Part shown: in pieces, positions 1-7,332 of the stretch
Layout of the letters: the number at the start of each line of letters is the position of its first letter
Position numbering within the stretch: the first letter of the stretch is position 1
From: an uncultured Lachnospiraceae bacterium
Lineage (GTDB): Bacteria; Bacillota; Clostridia; Lachnospirales; Lachnospiraceae
Length of the DNA stretch: 41,665 nt
Assembly: GCA_910585555.1 (NCBI GenBank)
Contig: CAJUFU010000005.1
Location: 3,256-44,920 of the forward strand
Reading direction: 5' to 3'
The notes under the pieces: model-generated
What the model saw: the letters and a program-made list of their open reading frames with translations, nothing else
Told to the model about the DNA's origin: nothing
Databases searched by the model: none
Position numbers and translations under genes: made by a program

Positions 1-405
1 AAGCCTGTAGATATGAATAAACTGGAAGCAGTACTCCTGCAGTTATGTTCTTCTCTTAAGGATGAATATAAACATGCGATCGCTATCCGTCAGGGAACGT
101 CCGTGATCCGGGTTCCCTTTGAACAGATCTTATATCTGGAGGTAATAAACAGAAAAATTTATCTGCATAAGAAGGAAGAGTCCTTCCCCTTTTATGGGAA
201 ATTAGATGAATTGGAGCCTGCGCTGCCGGATACATTTTTCCGCTGCCACAGGAGTTACATTGTGAATTTCGACCATGTGCAGCATTATAAAAAAGAAGAA
301 ATATGGTTAGACAATGAACATGCTGTGCCTTTATCCAGACGCAGGTATCAGGCATTTGGCCTGGCATTCATGTATTATTTAAAAAAACGGGGGGATGTCT
401 TTTGA
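1..405 (+). CDS. LytTR-family response regulator, C-terminal part (truncated by window edge)
   Basis: The reading frame is open from the first base and begins Lys-Pro-Val-Asp. Lys-Pro is the usual end of a CheY-like receiver domain, so the receiver lies outside the window and only the linker and output domain are seen. The remaining 130 or so residues match a LytTR DNA-binding domain: a 'VIRVPFEQILYLE' start, a central 'FPFYGKLDELE', then 'FFRCHRSYIVN', and an 'LSRRRYQAF' end. The family binds direct repeats in promoters and is usually phosphorylated by the kinase encoded next to it. Its stop overlaps the start of the downstream kinase gene by 4 bases, so the two form an AgrA/AgrC-like pair. 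Nothing here ties it to control of the glycan genes, which lie on the other strand. Confidence 0.9.
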   Translation, partial: KPVDMNKLEAVLLQLCSSLKDEYKHAIAIRQGTSVIRVPFEQILYLEVINRKIYLHKKEESFPFYGKLDELEPALPDTFFRCHRSYIVNFDHVQHYKKEEIWLDNEHAVPLSRRRYQAFGLAFMYYLKKRGDVF

Positions 406-1715
406 TTACTTCAACGATTTGGGTAACAGGAATGGGGATTGTTCTTTCTTTTTACCAGTATCTCTTTTTAAGAGAAATGCTTGGGACAAAGTTTCGCTAT
501 ACTTTTCTATGGCTTTATCTGGGAACCTGGATCTACGGAAACATAAATGTACGGTTTGAGATTGTGGGAACAGTGTGGGGAAATATGATCTACCTGTGTA
601 TCTGTTCCTTTGCGCTCAATTCACTGCTGTTTCATGGGAGTGTAATTAAAAAAGGTTTTTTTACTCTGTGGATGTATGGAATCCGGGAAGTGGCAGGCAG
701 CATATTTTTTCCGCTGTTCCAGGCAATCGCGATTTTAAATGGGCAGGAGGACTGTCTTGACATTATTATGATACTTGTTGATCTGGCATCATGTCTTATA
801 CCGATTTTTATGATGGAACTTTTAAAGCGGAAGCTTTATCTGCTTAAGAGTGATTTTGAGGACCGGGACGGCATTTATCTTATGTGTATCGTTGTCTTTA
901 TCTGTATTACAACCGGTATGACGGCTATGATGTTTCCCAGAGTGGCTGTCTGGGACAGGGAATATGTGTATCTGATTGCCATTCCCTGCAGCATGGTCGC
1001 AATAGGAGGGGAGATGCTGAATGTCTATTGTATCCTCATGCTGGAACGGCGGCTGGTAGAGCGGCTGGCGAACCAGCAGTATCAGATGTTGGAGCAGCAG
1101 ATCGAAATTTCAAAAGGGCAATATGAGCAGTTCATAAAGATCCGGCATGATATGAAAAATCACAGCCTGTGTCTTGCCCGTCTGATGGCAGATGAAAATT
1201 TCGAAGAAGCCAGGCATTATCTGGAACAATGGAATACGGGGATAGAAGAAGGAGAGGCTGCTGTACAGACAGGCTCTATTTTTGCTGATGCCCTGTTAAA
1301 TCCCAAATACCATCAAGCAAAGCAGCTTGGAATTGATATTTCGATTCAGATGAGCGTGCCCGGAGAAGACAGGATCGCGCCGGTGGATCTTTGCTGCCTG
1401 CTGGCAAATTCACTGGATAATGCGATGGAAGCCTGTCAGAGAGGAATAGCAGCCGGATATCCTGCCGGGTGGATCCGCATGAGCTCACAGAGCCATCCGG
1501 GTTACTGGGTTTATGAGATCTCGAACAGCACCTATCTGCCGGTCAGACAGCATGGCGGCAGATTCCTGTCTTCCAAACAGATTCCAATGAGCGGGATAGG
1601 ACTGCAGAATATCAGGACAATCGTTGAACGGTATGAAGGAGTGCTTGATTTACAGAGCGGAATCAATTTTACATTAAACGTCATGATTCCGTTAGGAACT
1701 GGCAGTCTTAAATGA
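402..1715 (+). CDS. GHKL-domain sensor histidine kinase (AgrC-like)
   Basis: This is a 437-residue membrane kinase. The N-terminal half (to about residue 210) has six or seven hydrophobic segments and no large extracellular domain, as in peptide-sensing AgrC kinases. A linker rich in Q and E leads to the phospho-acceptor region 'IRHDMKNH' at about residue 248. The ATPase part shows an N-box 'NSLDNAMEAC' and a G-box 'SGIGLQNI', typical of the GHKL/HATPase_c_5 group. The start is a TTG that overlaps the regulator's TGA stop and is preceded by a run of G bases, which suggests coupled translation. The ligand is unknown, and no agrD-like or agrB-like gene is visible in the window. Confidence 0.9.
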   Translation: MITSTIWVTGMGIVLSFYQYLFLREMLGTKFRYTFLWLYLGTWIYGNINVRFEIVGTVWGNMIYLCICSFALNSLLFHGSVIKKGFFTLWMYGIREVAGSIFFPLFQAIAILNGQEDCLDIIMILVDLASCLIPIFMMELLKRKLYLLKSDFEDRDGIYLMCIVVFICITTGMTAMMFPRVAVWDREYVYLIAIPCSMVAIGGEMLNVYCILMLERRLVERLANQQYQMLEQQIEISKGQYEQFIKIRHDMKNHSLCLARLMADENFEEARHYLEQWNTGIEEGEAAVQTGSIFADALLNPKYHQAKQLGIDISIQMSVPGEDRIAPVDLCCLLANSLDNAMEACQRGIAAGYPAGWIRMSSQSHPGYWVYEISNSTYLPVRQHGGRFLSSKQIPMSGIGLQNIRTIVERYEGVLDLQSGINFTLNVMIPLGTGSLK

Positions 1716-1793
1716 ATTTTCAAGCATGGATCTCCACCCTGAGCGATAAGCTTTCCCTTTGGAACTTCTCTTTGTTTTATCTCTTTTTTCCGC

Positions 1794-1919
1794 TTAGAGC
1801 CCGCCATAATATAATGCCATGCTTTCCTTTGTGATCACATTATTACATCCCGCGTCTACTATTATTTTGCAGACCGCTTTTTTTCCATTAAAAGTTTTCA
1901 CGGTGATATTTGCCGCTCC
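1794..1919 (-). pseudogene. Remnant of the end of a Big_2 (bacterial Ig-like) domain
   Basis: On the minus strand a 41-codon open stretch ends in TAA and reads 'GAANITVKTFNGKKAVCKIIV' with a short tail. That is the closing strand pattern of a Big_2 domain (typically G-x-A-x-ITV-x-T-x-x-GKKA-x-C-x-V-x-V). There is no start codon or ribosome site, and the frame differs by one base from the adjacent Fic remnant. I read it as debris of a surface protein gene. It is short, so the assignment rests on one motif. Confidence 0.35.
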
Positions 1920-2126
1920 CCTTAAATGGTGTCGGATCGTTTTTTTCCTCATGCCACCCTATATCCGAAGTTTCAAGGGCATCATAATACCTGTCTTTTG
2001 TTTTCTCAATTTGTCTCTCAATACTTATATATTTACCAACGCTATACCCATTCTTATATAAAAGAAGCAGAGTAAGCAACCGGCTCATTCTTCCGTTTCC
2101 GTCTGGTAATGGTACGATGGGAAGTT
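1888..2126 (-). pseudogene. Decayed Fic-family protein fragment
   Basis: The minus-strand translation contains 'PDGNGRMSRLLTLLLLYKNG' followed by 'DRYYDALETS' and 'GWHEEKNDPTPF', which is the C-terminal half of a Fic-domain AMP-transferase. The catalytic HPFx(D/E)GN(G/K)R motif is degraded: the positions of His and Phe are Val and Leu ('IVPLPDGNGR'). The upstream part of the domain is absent; a TAG stop and the hicAB terminator lie directly before it. After 'NDPTPF' the expected end is lost and the frame runs into unrelated sequence. The fragment cannot make an active Fic enzyme. Together with the Big_2 remnant it accounts for most of the 450-base gap between the kinase and hicB. Confidence 0.7.
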
Positions 2127-2159
2127 CAAAAAGAAGCTACCCTATAAAGGGCAGCTCCC
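2127..2159 (-). terminator. Rho-independent terminator after hicB
   Basis: On the minus strand a 10-base arm (GGAGCTGCCC) pairs with GGGTAGCTTC across a 6-base loop, with two G-U wobbles, and is followed directly by TTTTTG. It lies about 10 bases past the hicB stop and would end the hicAB transcript. Confidence 0.7.
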
Positions 2160-2168
2160 TATATCTAT

Positions 2169-2570
2169 TTATTTTGCCTGTGCCATTGAAAATAAAGCAT
2201 CTTGTAAAAGTTTAGAGAAATTGATATTATTTTTTTCAGCAAAAGTATTCAGCCATGCAGGAATAGTAAGGTTTTTTCTTACAGCTTTTTCACCATATTT
2301 TTCTTCATATGCATCAATGTCTAATAATAACATATTTATCATGCACCCATTTTCGGCGGTTATTTCAGAATAGTTGGAAGCTTGTGGGATTTGCTCCCCG
2401 TCTTCAAGTTCTCCCAATATCCAACCACTAGCCGCGTCAATTCCCATTTCAATAGCTTGCTCTAAGTTTTTACCTTCTGTTACACAACCGGGCAAGTCCG
2501 GAAATTCTACTACGTATCCGCCGCTTTGATCTGCAAAAGGCTTAAATACAGCCGGATAGATTAATTTCAA
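2169..2570 (-). CDS. hicB: HicB-family antitoxin
   Basis: The protein has 133 residues. The N-terminal half is the partial RNase H-like HicB fold, with 'YVVEFPDLPGCVTEGKNLEQAI' matching the family signature 'FPDLPGc.t.G.t.eeA'. The C-terminal part ('LTIPAWLNTFAEKNNINFSKLLQDAL') looks like a ribbon-helix-helix DNA-binding segment, used by many HicB proteins for autorepression. The start is TTG, chosen because a clean AGGAGG lies 8 bases upstream. It follows the hicA gene after 39 bases, the usual toxin-first order. HicB neutralises HicA by binding it and, as a complex, usually represses the shared promoter. Confidence 0.92.
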   Translation of the reverse strand: MKLIYPAVFKPFADQSGGYVVEFPDLPGCVTEGKNLEQAIEMGIDAASGWILGELEDGEQIPQASNYSEITAENGCMINMLLLDIDAYEEKYGEKAVRKNLTIPAWLNTFAEKNNINFSKLLQDALFSMAQAK

Positions 2571-2609
2571 AATATTCGCCTCCTTTTATAAAGATTGAAA
2601 AAATGGGGC

Positions 2610-2789
2610 TCAAAGCCCCGCTTGCTTCATAATTGCTTTAACTGTATCAGGGTTCAAATCCCCTCCATGTTCAGGTATGGTGACTTTTCCTGGCTTAGTC
2701 GGGTGTTTGTACTGATGATGTGAACCTTTTTGCTTTACTTGATACCAACCATCTTTTTCTATCATATTTTCAACTTCTCTAAATCTCAT
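2610..2789 (-). CDS. hicA: HicA-family mRNA interferase toxin (59 residues)
   Basis: This short gene encodes a 59-residue protein beginning MRFREVENMIEKDGWYQV. It has the HicA features: a double-stranded-RNA-binding-like fold, the catalytic His in 'GSHHQYKHP', and the closing 'VTIPEHGGDLNPDTVKAIMKQAGL', which fits the family's 'vpiPhH....l..gtl..IlkqaGl'. HicA cleaves mRNA independently of translation. The ATG at 2789 has a GGGGG ribosome site 6 bases upstream. It forms an operon with hicB, and a near-consensus promoter lies upstream. The pair is more AT-rich than the glycan genes, in keeping with separate acquisition. Confidence 0.93.
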   Translation of the reverse strand: MRFREVENMIEKDGWYQVKQKGSHHQYKHPTKPGKVTIPEHGGDLNPDTVKAIMKQAGL

Positions 2790-2842
2790 TCAATACCCCC
2801 TTATTCTTTTATGGCATCGCTCCTTTCTGTTTATTCTTCTAT

Positions 2843-2871
2843 ATTATAATGCGTATTATGCGCATCGTCAA
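2843..2871 (-). promoter_or_regulatory. SigA-type promoter of hicAB
   Basis: On the minus strand TTGACG is separated by exactly 17 bases from a perfect TATAAT, about 54 bases before the hicA start codon. This is the best match to the vegetative consensus in the window. Confidence 0.85.
2849..2865. promoter_or_regulatory. Probable HicAB operator (palindrome inside the promoter spacer)
   Basis: The 17-base spacer of the hicAB promoter is an inverted repeat: ATGCG, a 7-base centre, CGCAT. Protein bound here would block RNA polymerase. Autorepression by HicB or the HicAB complex is known for the family; that this palindrome is the site is inferred from position and symmetry. Confidence 0.6.
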
Positions 2872-2929
2872 TAATTTTATTCTACTAAAAATAGAAAAGA
2901 ACAGCCACACAAATAAAAGTTAAACAAGC

Positions 2930-4060
2930 TCATAATGAAAAATACAGGACTTTACAAGAACAGCCGGCACAAATCTCCTCCATATAATCCCGCCACTGTT
3001 CAAAAATCGTCTGTCCGTTCGCCCGGTCCGCAATCTTCCTTGCCTCCATCCCCAGCTTCTGCGCAAATTCCGGCTCCTCAATCAACCGATTGATTCCCGC
3101 CACCAGCGCTTCCTCATCCTGAATGGGAATCAGCAAACCGTCCACCCCATCCGTCATAATCGTCCGCGGGCCGCCGCAGGGACAATCCGTAGCCACGATG
3201 GGCAGGCCTAAGGCCATAGCCTCCATCAAGGCATTGGGCAGGCCCTCCCAATCTGATGTAAAAGCAAAAAGAGCCGCATCCGCTAAATCCTTCTCCAGAC
3301 TGTCGCTGGCTCCCATCAGATGAATATAGTCCTGGGCCTGTAATTCCTCGATCAGACCCTCCAAAATCTCCTTTGTGCCATCAAAAGAATCACCGCCGTA
3401 AATCTTCAAATCATAGTCGGGGTGTTTTGCGTGTACTTTTGCAAAAGCGCGAAGCAGCATGGGCTGGTTTTTAAAGTCCACCAGCCTGCCCGATTGTACC
3501 ACCGTCTTATTTCTCTTCTTGGGCACAGGCACGCCGATGTACTTAGGATTTAAGGGATTTAAAATAATCCGAGAGTTTTTTTGTAATCTGGGCGCAAAGA
3601 AATCCCTGGCCCCTTCTGTCTGAAACACGCATCCATCCACTCTGGGAAATAAAATCGGTATCTGAATCTTATCCGACCACTCCTCATAATGACCCACCGG
3701 ATCTGTGCGAATGGAAATCAGCACCGGCACCTTGACAAAGAGCGCCGCCATCAATCCTCTGTAGATTGCTCTCCTGGCAAAGGGCACCAGAATATCCGGC
3801 CGCTCCTCTTTGATCAACCGCCGCAGATATTTGACCCGCAATAAAAACTGTACAATCCGATTCTTCTGCTCATCCTCTTTGGTGAGTCCCACATGTATCC
3901 TTCGCACACGGTCATCCGTTTGAAATTCATTCTCACCGTACCACTCCGTGGCAATGATCACATCATATCCATTTTCTACAAACTGATTGGCCAGATTGGT
4001 GACAACCCGCTCCGCGCCGCCCTGTTCCAAACAATTTAGGTGAAATATAATTTTGTGCAT
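2930..4060 (-). CDS. Glycosyltransferase family 4
   Basis: The 376-residue protein has a GT-B fold. The N-terminal acceptor domain carries the glycine-rich 'LEQGGAERVV' loop. The donor domain contains 'VQSGRLVDFKNQP' and the nucleotide-sugar site 'SDWEGLPNALMEAMALGLPIVAT', with the E-x7-E motif. It would transfer a sugar from a nucleotide donor to a lipid-linked glycan on the inner membrane face. It is the last gene of the long minus-strand run; GAGGG precedes the ATG. Sugar specificity cannot be read from the sequence. No clear terminator follows it before the hicAB promoter region. Confidence 0.92.
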   Translation of the reverse strand: MHKIIFHLNCLEQGGAERVVTNLANQFVENGYDVIIATEWYGENEFQTDDRVRRIHVGLTKEDEQKNRIVQFLLRVKYLRRLIKEERPDILVPFARRAIYRGLMAALFVKVPVLISIRTDPVGHYEEWSDKIQIPILFPRVDGCVFQTEGARDFFAPRLQKNSRIILNPLNPKYIGVPVPKKRNKTVVQSGRLVDFKNQPMLLRAFAKVHAKHPDYDLKIYGGDSFDGTKEILEGLIEELQAQDYIHLMGASDSLEKDLADAALFAFTSDWEGLPNALMEAMALGLPIVATDCPCGGPRTIMTDGVDGLLIPIQDEEALVAGINRLIEEPEFAQKLGMEARKIADRANGQTIFEQWRDYMEEICAGCSCKVLYFSL

Positions 4061-4087
4061 AGTACCCTCATTTAACGCTTTAATGTA

Positions 4088-4426
4088 TCAATCCTCAGCC
4101 TTTTCCATGATTTTGATGCCAGTTATCTCCCCGAGCTGTGCCGGATAAGTTTCCATAATCTCTCCATTATAAGTAATCTCTAAGATGTCACCAACCTCCG
4201 CCCCATAGGCGATATCGTAAGCCAGGACAAAAGGGAGCTGCTTCGTCAAAGCAATCTCAAACCGGTCTGCGCTGTCAAGCTCTCTGCTACCTTCCACCGG
4301 TTCCACCAGGCACCAATCTTCCGTAATTCCAAGGACAACTGCCTGAAAGCTGGTCTCCTTGTCACCACACGCCGTCATCAAAAAGCTGGCTAGTATCACT
4401 AGTAAAAATATTCTAATTTTTTTCAT
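4088..4426 (-). CDS. Small secreted lipoprotein (DUF3221/YobA-like)
   Basis: The protein has 112 residues, with a short signal peptide and lipobox 'LMTAC' followed by Gly, so it should be lipid-anchored at Cys on the outer membrane face. The rest is a small beta-rich domain ('VVLGITEDWCLVEPVEG', then 'EVGDILEITYNGEIMETYPAQLGEI') resembling the OB-like DUF3221/YobA family, whose function is unknown. The ATG at 4426 is preferred because GGGG lies about 9 bases upstream; a TTG 18 bases earlier overlaps that ribosome site. It sits between the MBOAT gene and the last glycosyltransferase, with a 114-base gap upstream that carries repeat copy A. A role in the pathway is not evident. Confidence 0.75.
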   Translation of the reverse strand: MKKIRIFLLVILASFLMTACGDKETSFQAVVLGITEDWCLVEPVEGSRELDSADRFEIALTKQLPFVLAYDIAYGAEVGDILEITYNGEIMETYPAQLGEITGIKIMEKAED

Positions 4427-4440
4427 AACACAATTCCCCT

Positions 4441-4507
4441 TCAAAACAACCGTTCAGCCCTCATCATAAATAAAAGCATCGGCTCCACATCCGGCGCCGC
4501 TTTGCGG
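4441..4507 (-). repeat. Intergenic repeat, copy A (matches copy B at 36184-36253)
   Basis: Read on the minus strand this starts with CCGCAAAGCGGCGCCGGATG, identical over 20 bases to copy B. It goes on to share CTTTTAT, ATGATGAGG, CTGAAC and GTT at the same spacing, with roughly three quarters identity over about 67 bases. The first part can fold as a small hairpin (GCCGC, AAA, GCGGC). A 23-codon frame (GTG at 4512 to TGA at 4441) reads VSRKAAPDVEPMLLF and on to the stop, but has no clear ribosome site. It lies in the gap between the MBOAT and lipoprotein genes. Confidence 0.7.
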
Positions 4508-4540
4508 CTCACCTTTTTCTCATGGCTAAACTATTACCCA

Positions 4541-6112
4541 TCAAAAACTCTGGTACATAAACGCGGCCGTATCATATCCGCCCCCGTATATTCCCGTCAT
4601 CAGCACCATTAACAGTATTCCATAATAACAGCACCATCTCACCGGCATTGATCTTGCCGCCAGATCAGTGCGTACATCCTTGCCCTGCTCTTCCCACACG
4701 GACACCATAAGCCACAAAAGAAGCGCCGCAAAAAGCAGCAAAAAGTCATACTTATTGATTCCATAGGAAGTAACCGTATGAGAAAACAGTGCCCCTATCT
4801 CCAGCCGGGCCGCAAACGCCCGGTAAATCATTCCCGCCTGGGCAAGGCTTTCACTGCGGATTAATACGTCAGCCACAAACACAATCAGCCAGGTACGAGC
4901 CATACAGAACAACCCCCAGACTTTTCCTCCCTTAATATGGCATTTCTCCTTCCAGACAGGATACCTGGTTTCCAAAACCAAAGAAACGCTCATAAGCAAA
5001 CCATAATAAACGCCCCACAGTATATAGCTAACCGTCCTGCCGTGCCACATGCCTGTAAAAAGCCAGACCAGCATAGTCCCTATGATGGGGGTGGCATGTT
5101 TACCCATGACCGGCCATTTTTTCTTGGCTTTCTTGGTAATTCTGCGGCCTGTCCCCGACATGACAAAAGAAAACATCACATAATCCTTAAACCACTGCCC
5201 CAGGGTAATATGCCATCTGCGCCAAAAATCCGCCACAGACTTAGAAAAATAAGGCCGCTTAAAGTTTTCAGGCAGGAAAATATCAAAAGTTTCGCTGACA
5301 CCCAGGGCCATATCCATATATCCGGAGAAATCCGCATACAGCTGCAGCATATAGAACACCACCGCCACGGCGAAGATGCTTCCCGGCACGGTAGATGCTT
5401 CGCTTGCAAATACCGTATCCACAAACAATCCCATTCTGTCCGCAATCACCAATTTCTTAAAAGCGCCCCAGACAAACCTTTGTATCCCCCGCAGCATCCT
5501 GTCATAATCAAATACATGCTCCCTGTCAAATTGTTCCTGTAGTTTCGCAAAGCGATTGAAAGGACCCTGCGTCACTGCCGGAAAATAGGACAGAAATAAC
5601 AACACTTTCCAGGGATTCTCCTCCGCTGTAAGCTGCTCTCTGCCCACATCCACCACATAACTGATGGCCGTCAAAGTATAGAAAGAAATGCCAAGCGGCA
5701 TGATCACTTTTTCAAAAAATCCTGTGGAAACACCCTGAGCCTTTAAGAAAGGCAGGGCCACGACCGTGTATTTATAGAAGACTAACAGTCCCAGATTCAA
5801 CGCAAAATAGAGGATTTGAACAAGCTTCCTCTTCTTTTCAAATCCATGCTTTACCGTTTTTCTACGCTCTTTATCCGCACAGTCTGCAAGGGCCTTACGC
5901 TGTGATGCAAGGCTCTTTTGCAGATAGATGCCGCAGGCATAGGTTGTGGCACAGGTAATCAACAGACTGACCGGAATCCCCCGCAGTGAAATCACATAAA
6001 ACACAAGCCCGGCCGCCAGAAGAATCTGCCATTTCCATTTCTGCGGCACCAGATAATATAGGGCGAAGGTAATCACCCACAACAACACAAAAGTGTAGGA
6101 TAATAACTGCAT
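4541..6112 (-). CDS. MBOAT-family O-acyltransferase (DltB/AlgI-like)
   Basis: This is a 523-residue polytopic membrane protein with about ten hydrophobic segments. It carries the MBOAT core: 'ADFSGYMDMALGVS', 'NFKRPYFSKSVADFWRRWHITLG', and the catalytic His in 'FTGMWHGRTVSYILWG'. DltB uses this His to move D-alanine from the carrier protein DltC across the membrane to lipoteichoic acid; AlgI-type relatives use acetyl donors. The gene starts on the base directly after the stop of the carrier-protein gene, so the two are probably translated together. That context favours a DltB-like role: transfer of an acyl or aminoacyl group from the carrier protein to an extracellular glycan. The acceptor is not determined. 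It is longer than a typical DltB (about 400 residues). Confidence 0.9.
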   Translation of the reverse strand: MQLLSYTFVLLWVITFALYYLVPQKWKWQILLAAGLVFYVISLRGIPVSLLITCATTYACGIYLQKSLASQRKALADCADKERRKTVKHGFEKKRKLVQILYFALNLGLLVFYKYTVVALPFLKAQGVSTGFFEKVIMPLGISFYTLTAISYVVDVGREQLTAEENPWKVLLFLSYFPAVTQGPFNRFAKLQEQFDREHVFDYDRMLRGIQRFVWGAFKKLVIADRMGLFVDTVFASEASTVPGSIFAVAVVFYMLQLYADFSGYMDMALGVSETFDIFLPENFKRPYFSKSVADFWRRWHITLGQWFKDYVMFSFVMSGTGRRITKKAKKKWPVMGKHATPIIGTMLVWLFTGMWHGRTVSYILWGVYYGLLMSVSLVLETRYPVWKEKCHIKGGKVWGLFCMARTWLIVFVADVLIRSESLAQAGMIYRAFAARLEIGALFSHTVTSYGINKYDFLLLFAALLLWLMVSVWEEQGKDVRTDLAARSMPVRWCCYYGILLMVLMTGIYGGGYDTAAFMYQSF

Positions 6113-6346
6113 TTATTCCTCCAACAGACGTCCCACAAGCTCTATGATCGCCTCTTTATTCTTAAAGTTCTCCGCCACCACATATTTGGCATCAATCTCA
6201 ATATCAAACTCCTCTTCCAGCTCGCTGACAATATTGATGACAGTAAAGGAATCAATAATACCGTCCTCCATCATACTGTCTCCCTTGTAAGAAAGCGCCT
6301 CCTCACAATACTCTTCCAAAATCTCCAATACTTTTTCTTCCATCAT
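6113..6346 (-). CDS. Acyl/aminoacyl carrier protein (DltC-like)
   Basis: This small acidic four-helix carrier has 77 residues. The attachment Ser for 4'-phosphopantetheine is Ser33 in 'DGIIDSFTVINIVSELEEEF', close to DltC's 'DGLLDSM'. It would carry the activated acyl or aminoacyl group as a thioester from the adenylation enzyme at 7333-8856 to the MBOAT at 4541-6112. AAAGGA stands 6-7 bases before the first ATG. No phosphopantetheinyl transferase is in the window, so one encoded elsewhere must modify it. Confidence 0.9.
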   Translation of the reverse strand: MMEEKVLEILEEYCEEALSYKGDSMMEDGIIDSFTVINIVSELEEEFDIEIDAKYVVAENFKNKEAIIELVGRLLEE

Positions 6347-6393
6347 AGTATATCCTTTCTTTCTCTATCTATCACTTTCCGAAATCTTTCATC

Positions 6394-7269
6394 CTATTTT
6401 GCGGCTTCCGTACAGCCTTCCTTATACTTAATCTTGAGAAGATGTGTCTCCCCCAACGGCAGATACATCACATTCTCCTCATCTTTCCTCTTTTCCGGTA
6501 CAATCTTACGGTATCTGATGATTTCCACCCTTCTACTGTCAACTATAGTCTGCATATGCGGAAAAATATCGTTCTTTCCATAATCCACACTGCGAAGCAG
6601 ACGATATATCCTCTCCGGTTCCTCGCTACAGTCAAAAAATCCATCCCCTGGCACCTCATAAGAACGGTACATCCGTCTTCCGGAGATTGCCCCCTGGGAC
6701 TTAGTCTGGGCACGCTCTTCCAAAACAGCCGCAAAACATTCCACAAATCCTTCGCAGGCCAAATCCATCAGCCTTTCCGTCAATTCATAGGCCTTGTCGT
6801 CCGGTCCGATGGCACATTCTTTCTGCATAATGATATTTCCCTCGTCAATCCCTGCCGTCACATAATGCCAGGTAATACCCGTCCTTTGCTCACCCTGATA
6901 AATGACCCAGCTGGGCGCGTTCCTACCCGGATAATCCGGCAAAAGCGCGTTATGGAAATTGATGATGGTGATATTGTTTTTCCCCACACAGGCCGCCGGA
7001 AACAGAAAATTATTGCTGGCGCTGACAATCAGCGTCTTTTCTGCGATGCCGCACAGATAGGCGGACAGTTCATGCTTATCCGGCATAAAGGCATAGGGAA
7101 GGTCCGCCTCCTCACAAATACTCTTTGTAATGCTAAAGGCATTGCTCTCATGTTCTATAAATTTCAGACGATACCCATATGCCGCTCTTTGCTCTTCTAT
7201 GTATTTCAGTATATTCCCCGCGGCCTTACCATAGCCGATCACCACGACGCGGTCAAATCTTTCTCCCAT
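6394..7269 (-). CDS. Formyltransferase-family protein in the dlt-like cassette
   Basis: The protein has 291 residues. The N-terminal part starts with a Rossmann-like 'VVVIGYGKAAGNIL'. The core is the formyl_trans_N fold, with catalytic Asn and His in 'IINFHNALLPDYPGRNAPSW' and the Asp in 'GIDEGNIIMQ', so the Asn-His-Asp triad of N10-formyltetrahydrofolate-dependent formyltransferases is complete. The C-terminal 80 residues do not look like the tRNA-binding domain of Fmt, so initiator-tRNA formylation is unlikely. The ATG at 7269 is chosen for its GGAG 6 bases upstream; an earlier start at 7308 has no such site. It lies between the adenylation enzyme and the carrier protein, which suggests it formylates an amino group either on the carrier-bound amino acid or on a sugar. 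The substrate is inferred, not shown. Confidence 0.85.
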   Translation of the reverse strand: MGERFDRVVVIGYGKAAGNILKYIEEQRAAYGYRLKFIEHESNAFSITKSICEEADLPYAFMPDKHELSAYLCGIAEKTLIVSASNNFLFPAACVGKNNITIINFHNALLPDYPGRNAPSWVIYQGEQRTGITWHYVTAGIDEGNIIMQKECAIGPDDKAYELTERLMDLACEGFVECFAAVLEERAQTKSQGAISGRRMYRSYEVPGDGFFDCSEEPERIYRLLRSVDYGKNDIFPHMQTIVDSRRVEIIRYRKIVPEKRKDEENVMYLPLGETHLLKIKYKEGCTEAAK

Positions 7270-7332
7270 ACCAATCTCCGTCCCAAAACATCTACACGAT
7301 AAAACCACACAAATCTCAAATATGCCTTTATC

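Noticed and set aside
2605..2619. GGGGCTCAAAGCCCC hairpin at the end of hicA
   Set aside because: Not followed by a T run and hicB must be read through it; it may affect mRNA processing but is not a terminator.
2880..2929. Terminator after the last glycosyltransferase of the operon
   Set aside because: The stretch is AT-rich with T runs, but I could not find a convincing GC-rich stem.
4493..4507. GCCGC-AAA-GCGGC hairpin as a terminator of the MBOAT gene
   Set aside because: No T run follows. It is part of the repeat shared with 36184-36253, so I describe it there.
4441..4512. 23-codon frame in repeat copy A as a real gene
   Set aside because: GTG start without a clear ribosome site and the second copy has an in-frame stop; kept only as a finding, not as a CDS.
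6442..7302. 286-codon open frame on the plus strand
   Set aside because: It is antisense to the formyltransferase gene, which has clear motifs; the translation shows no family and no ribosome site.
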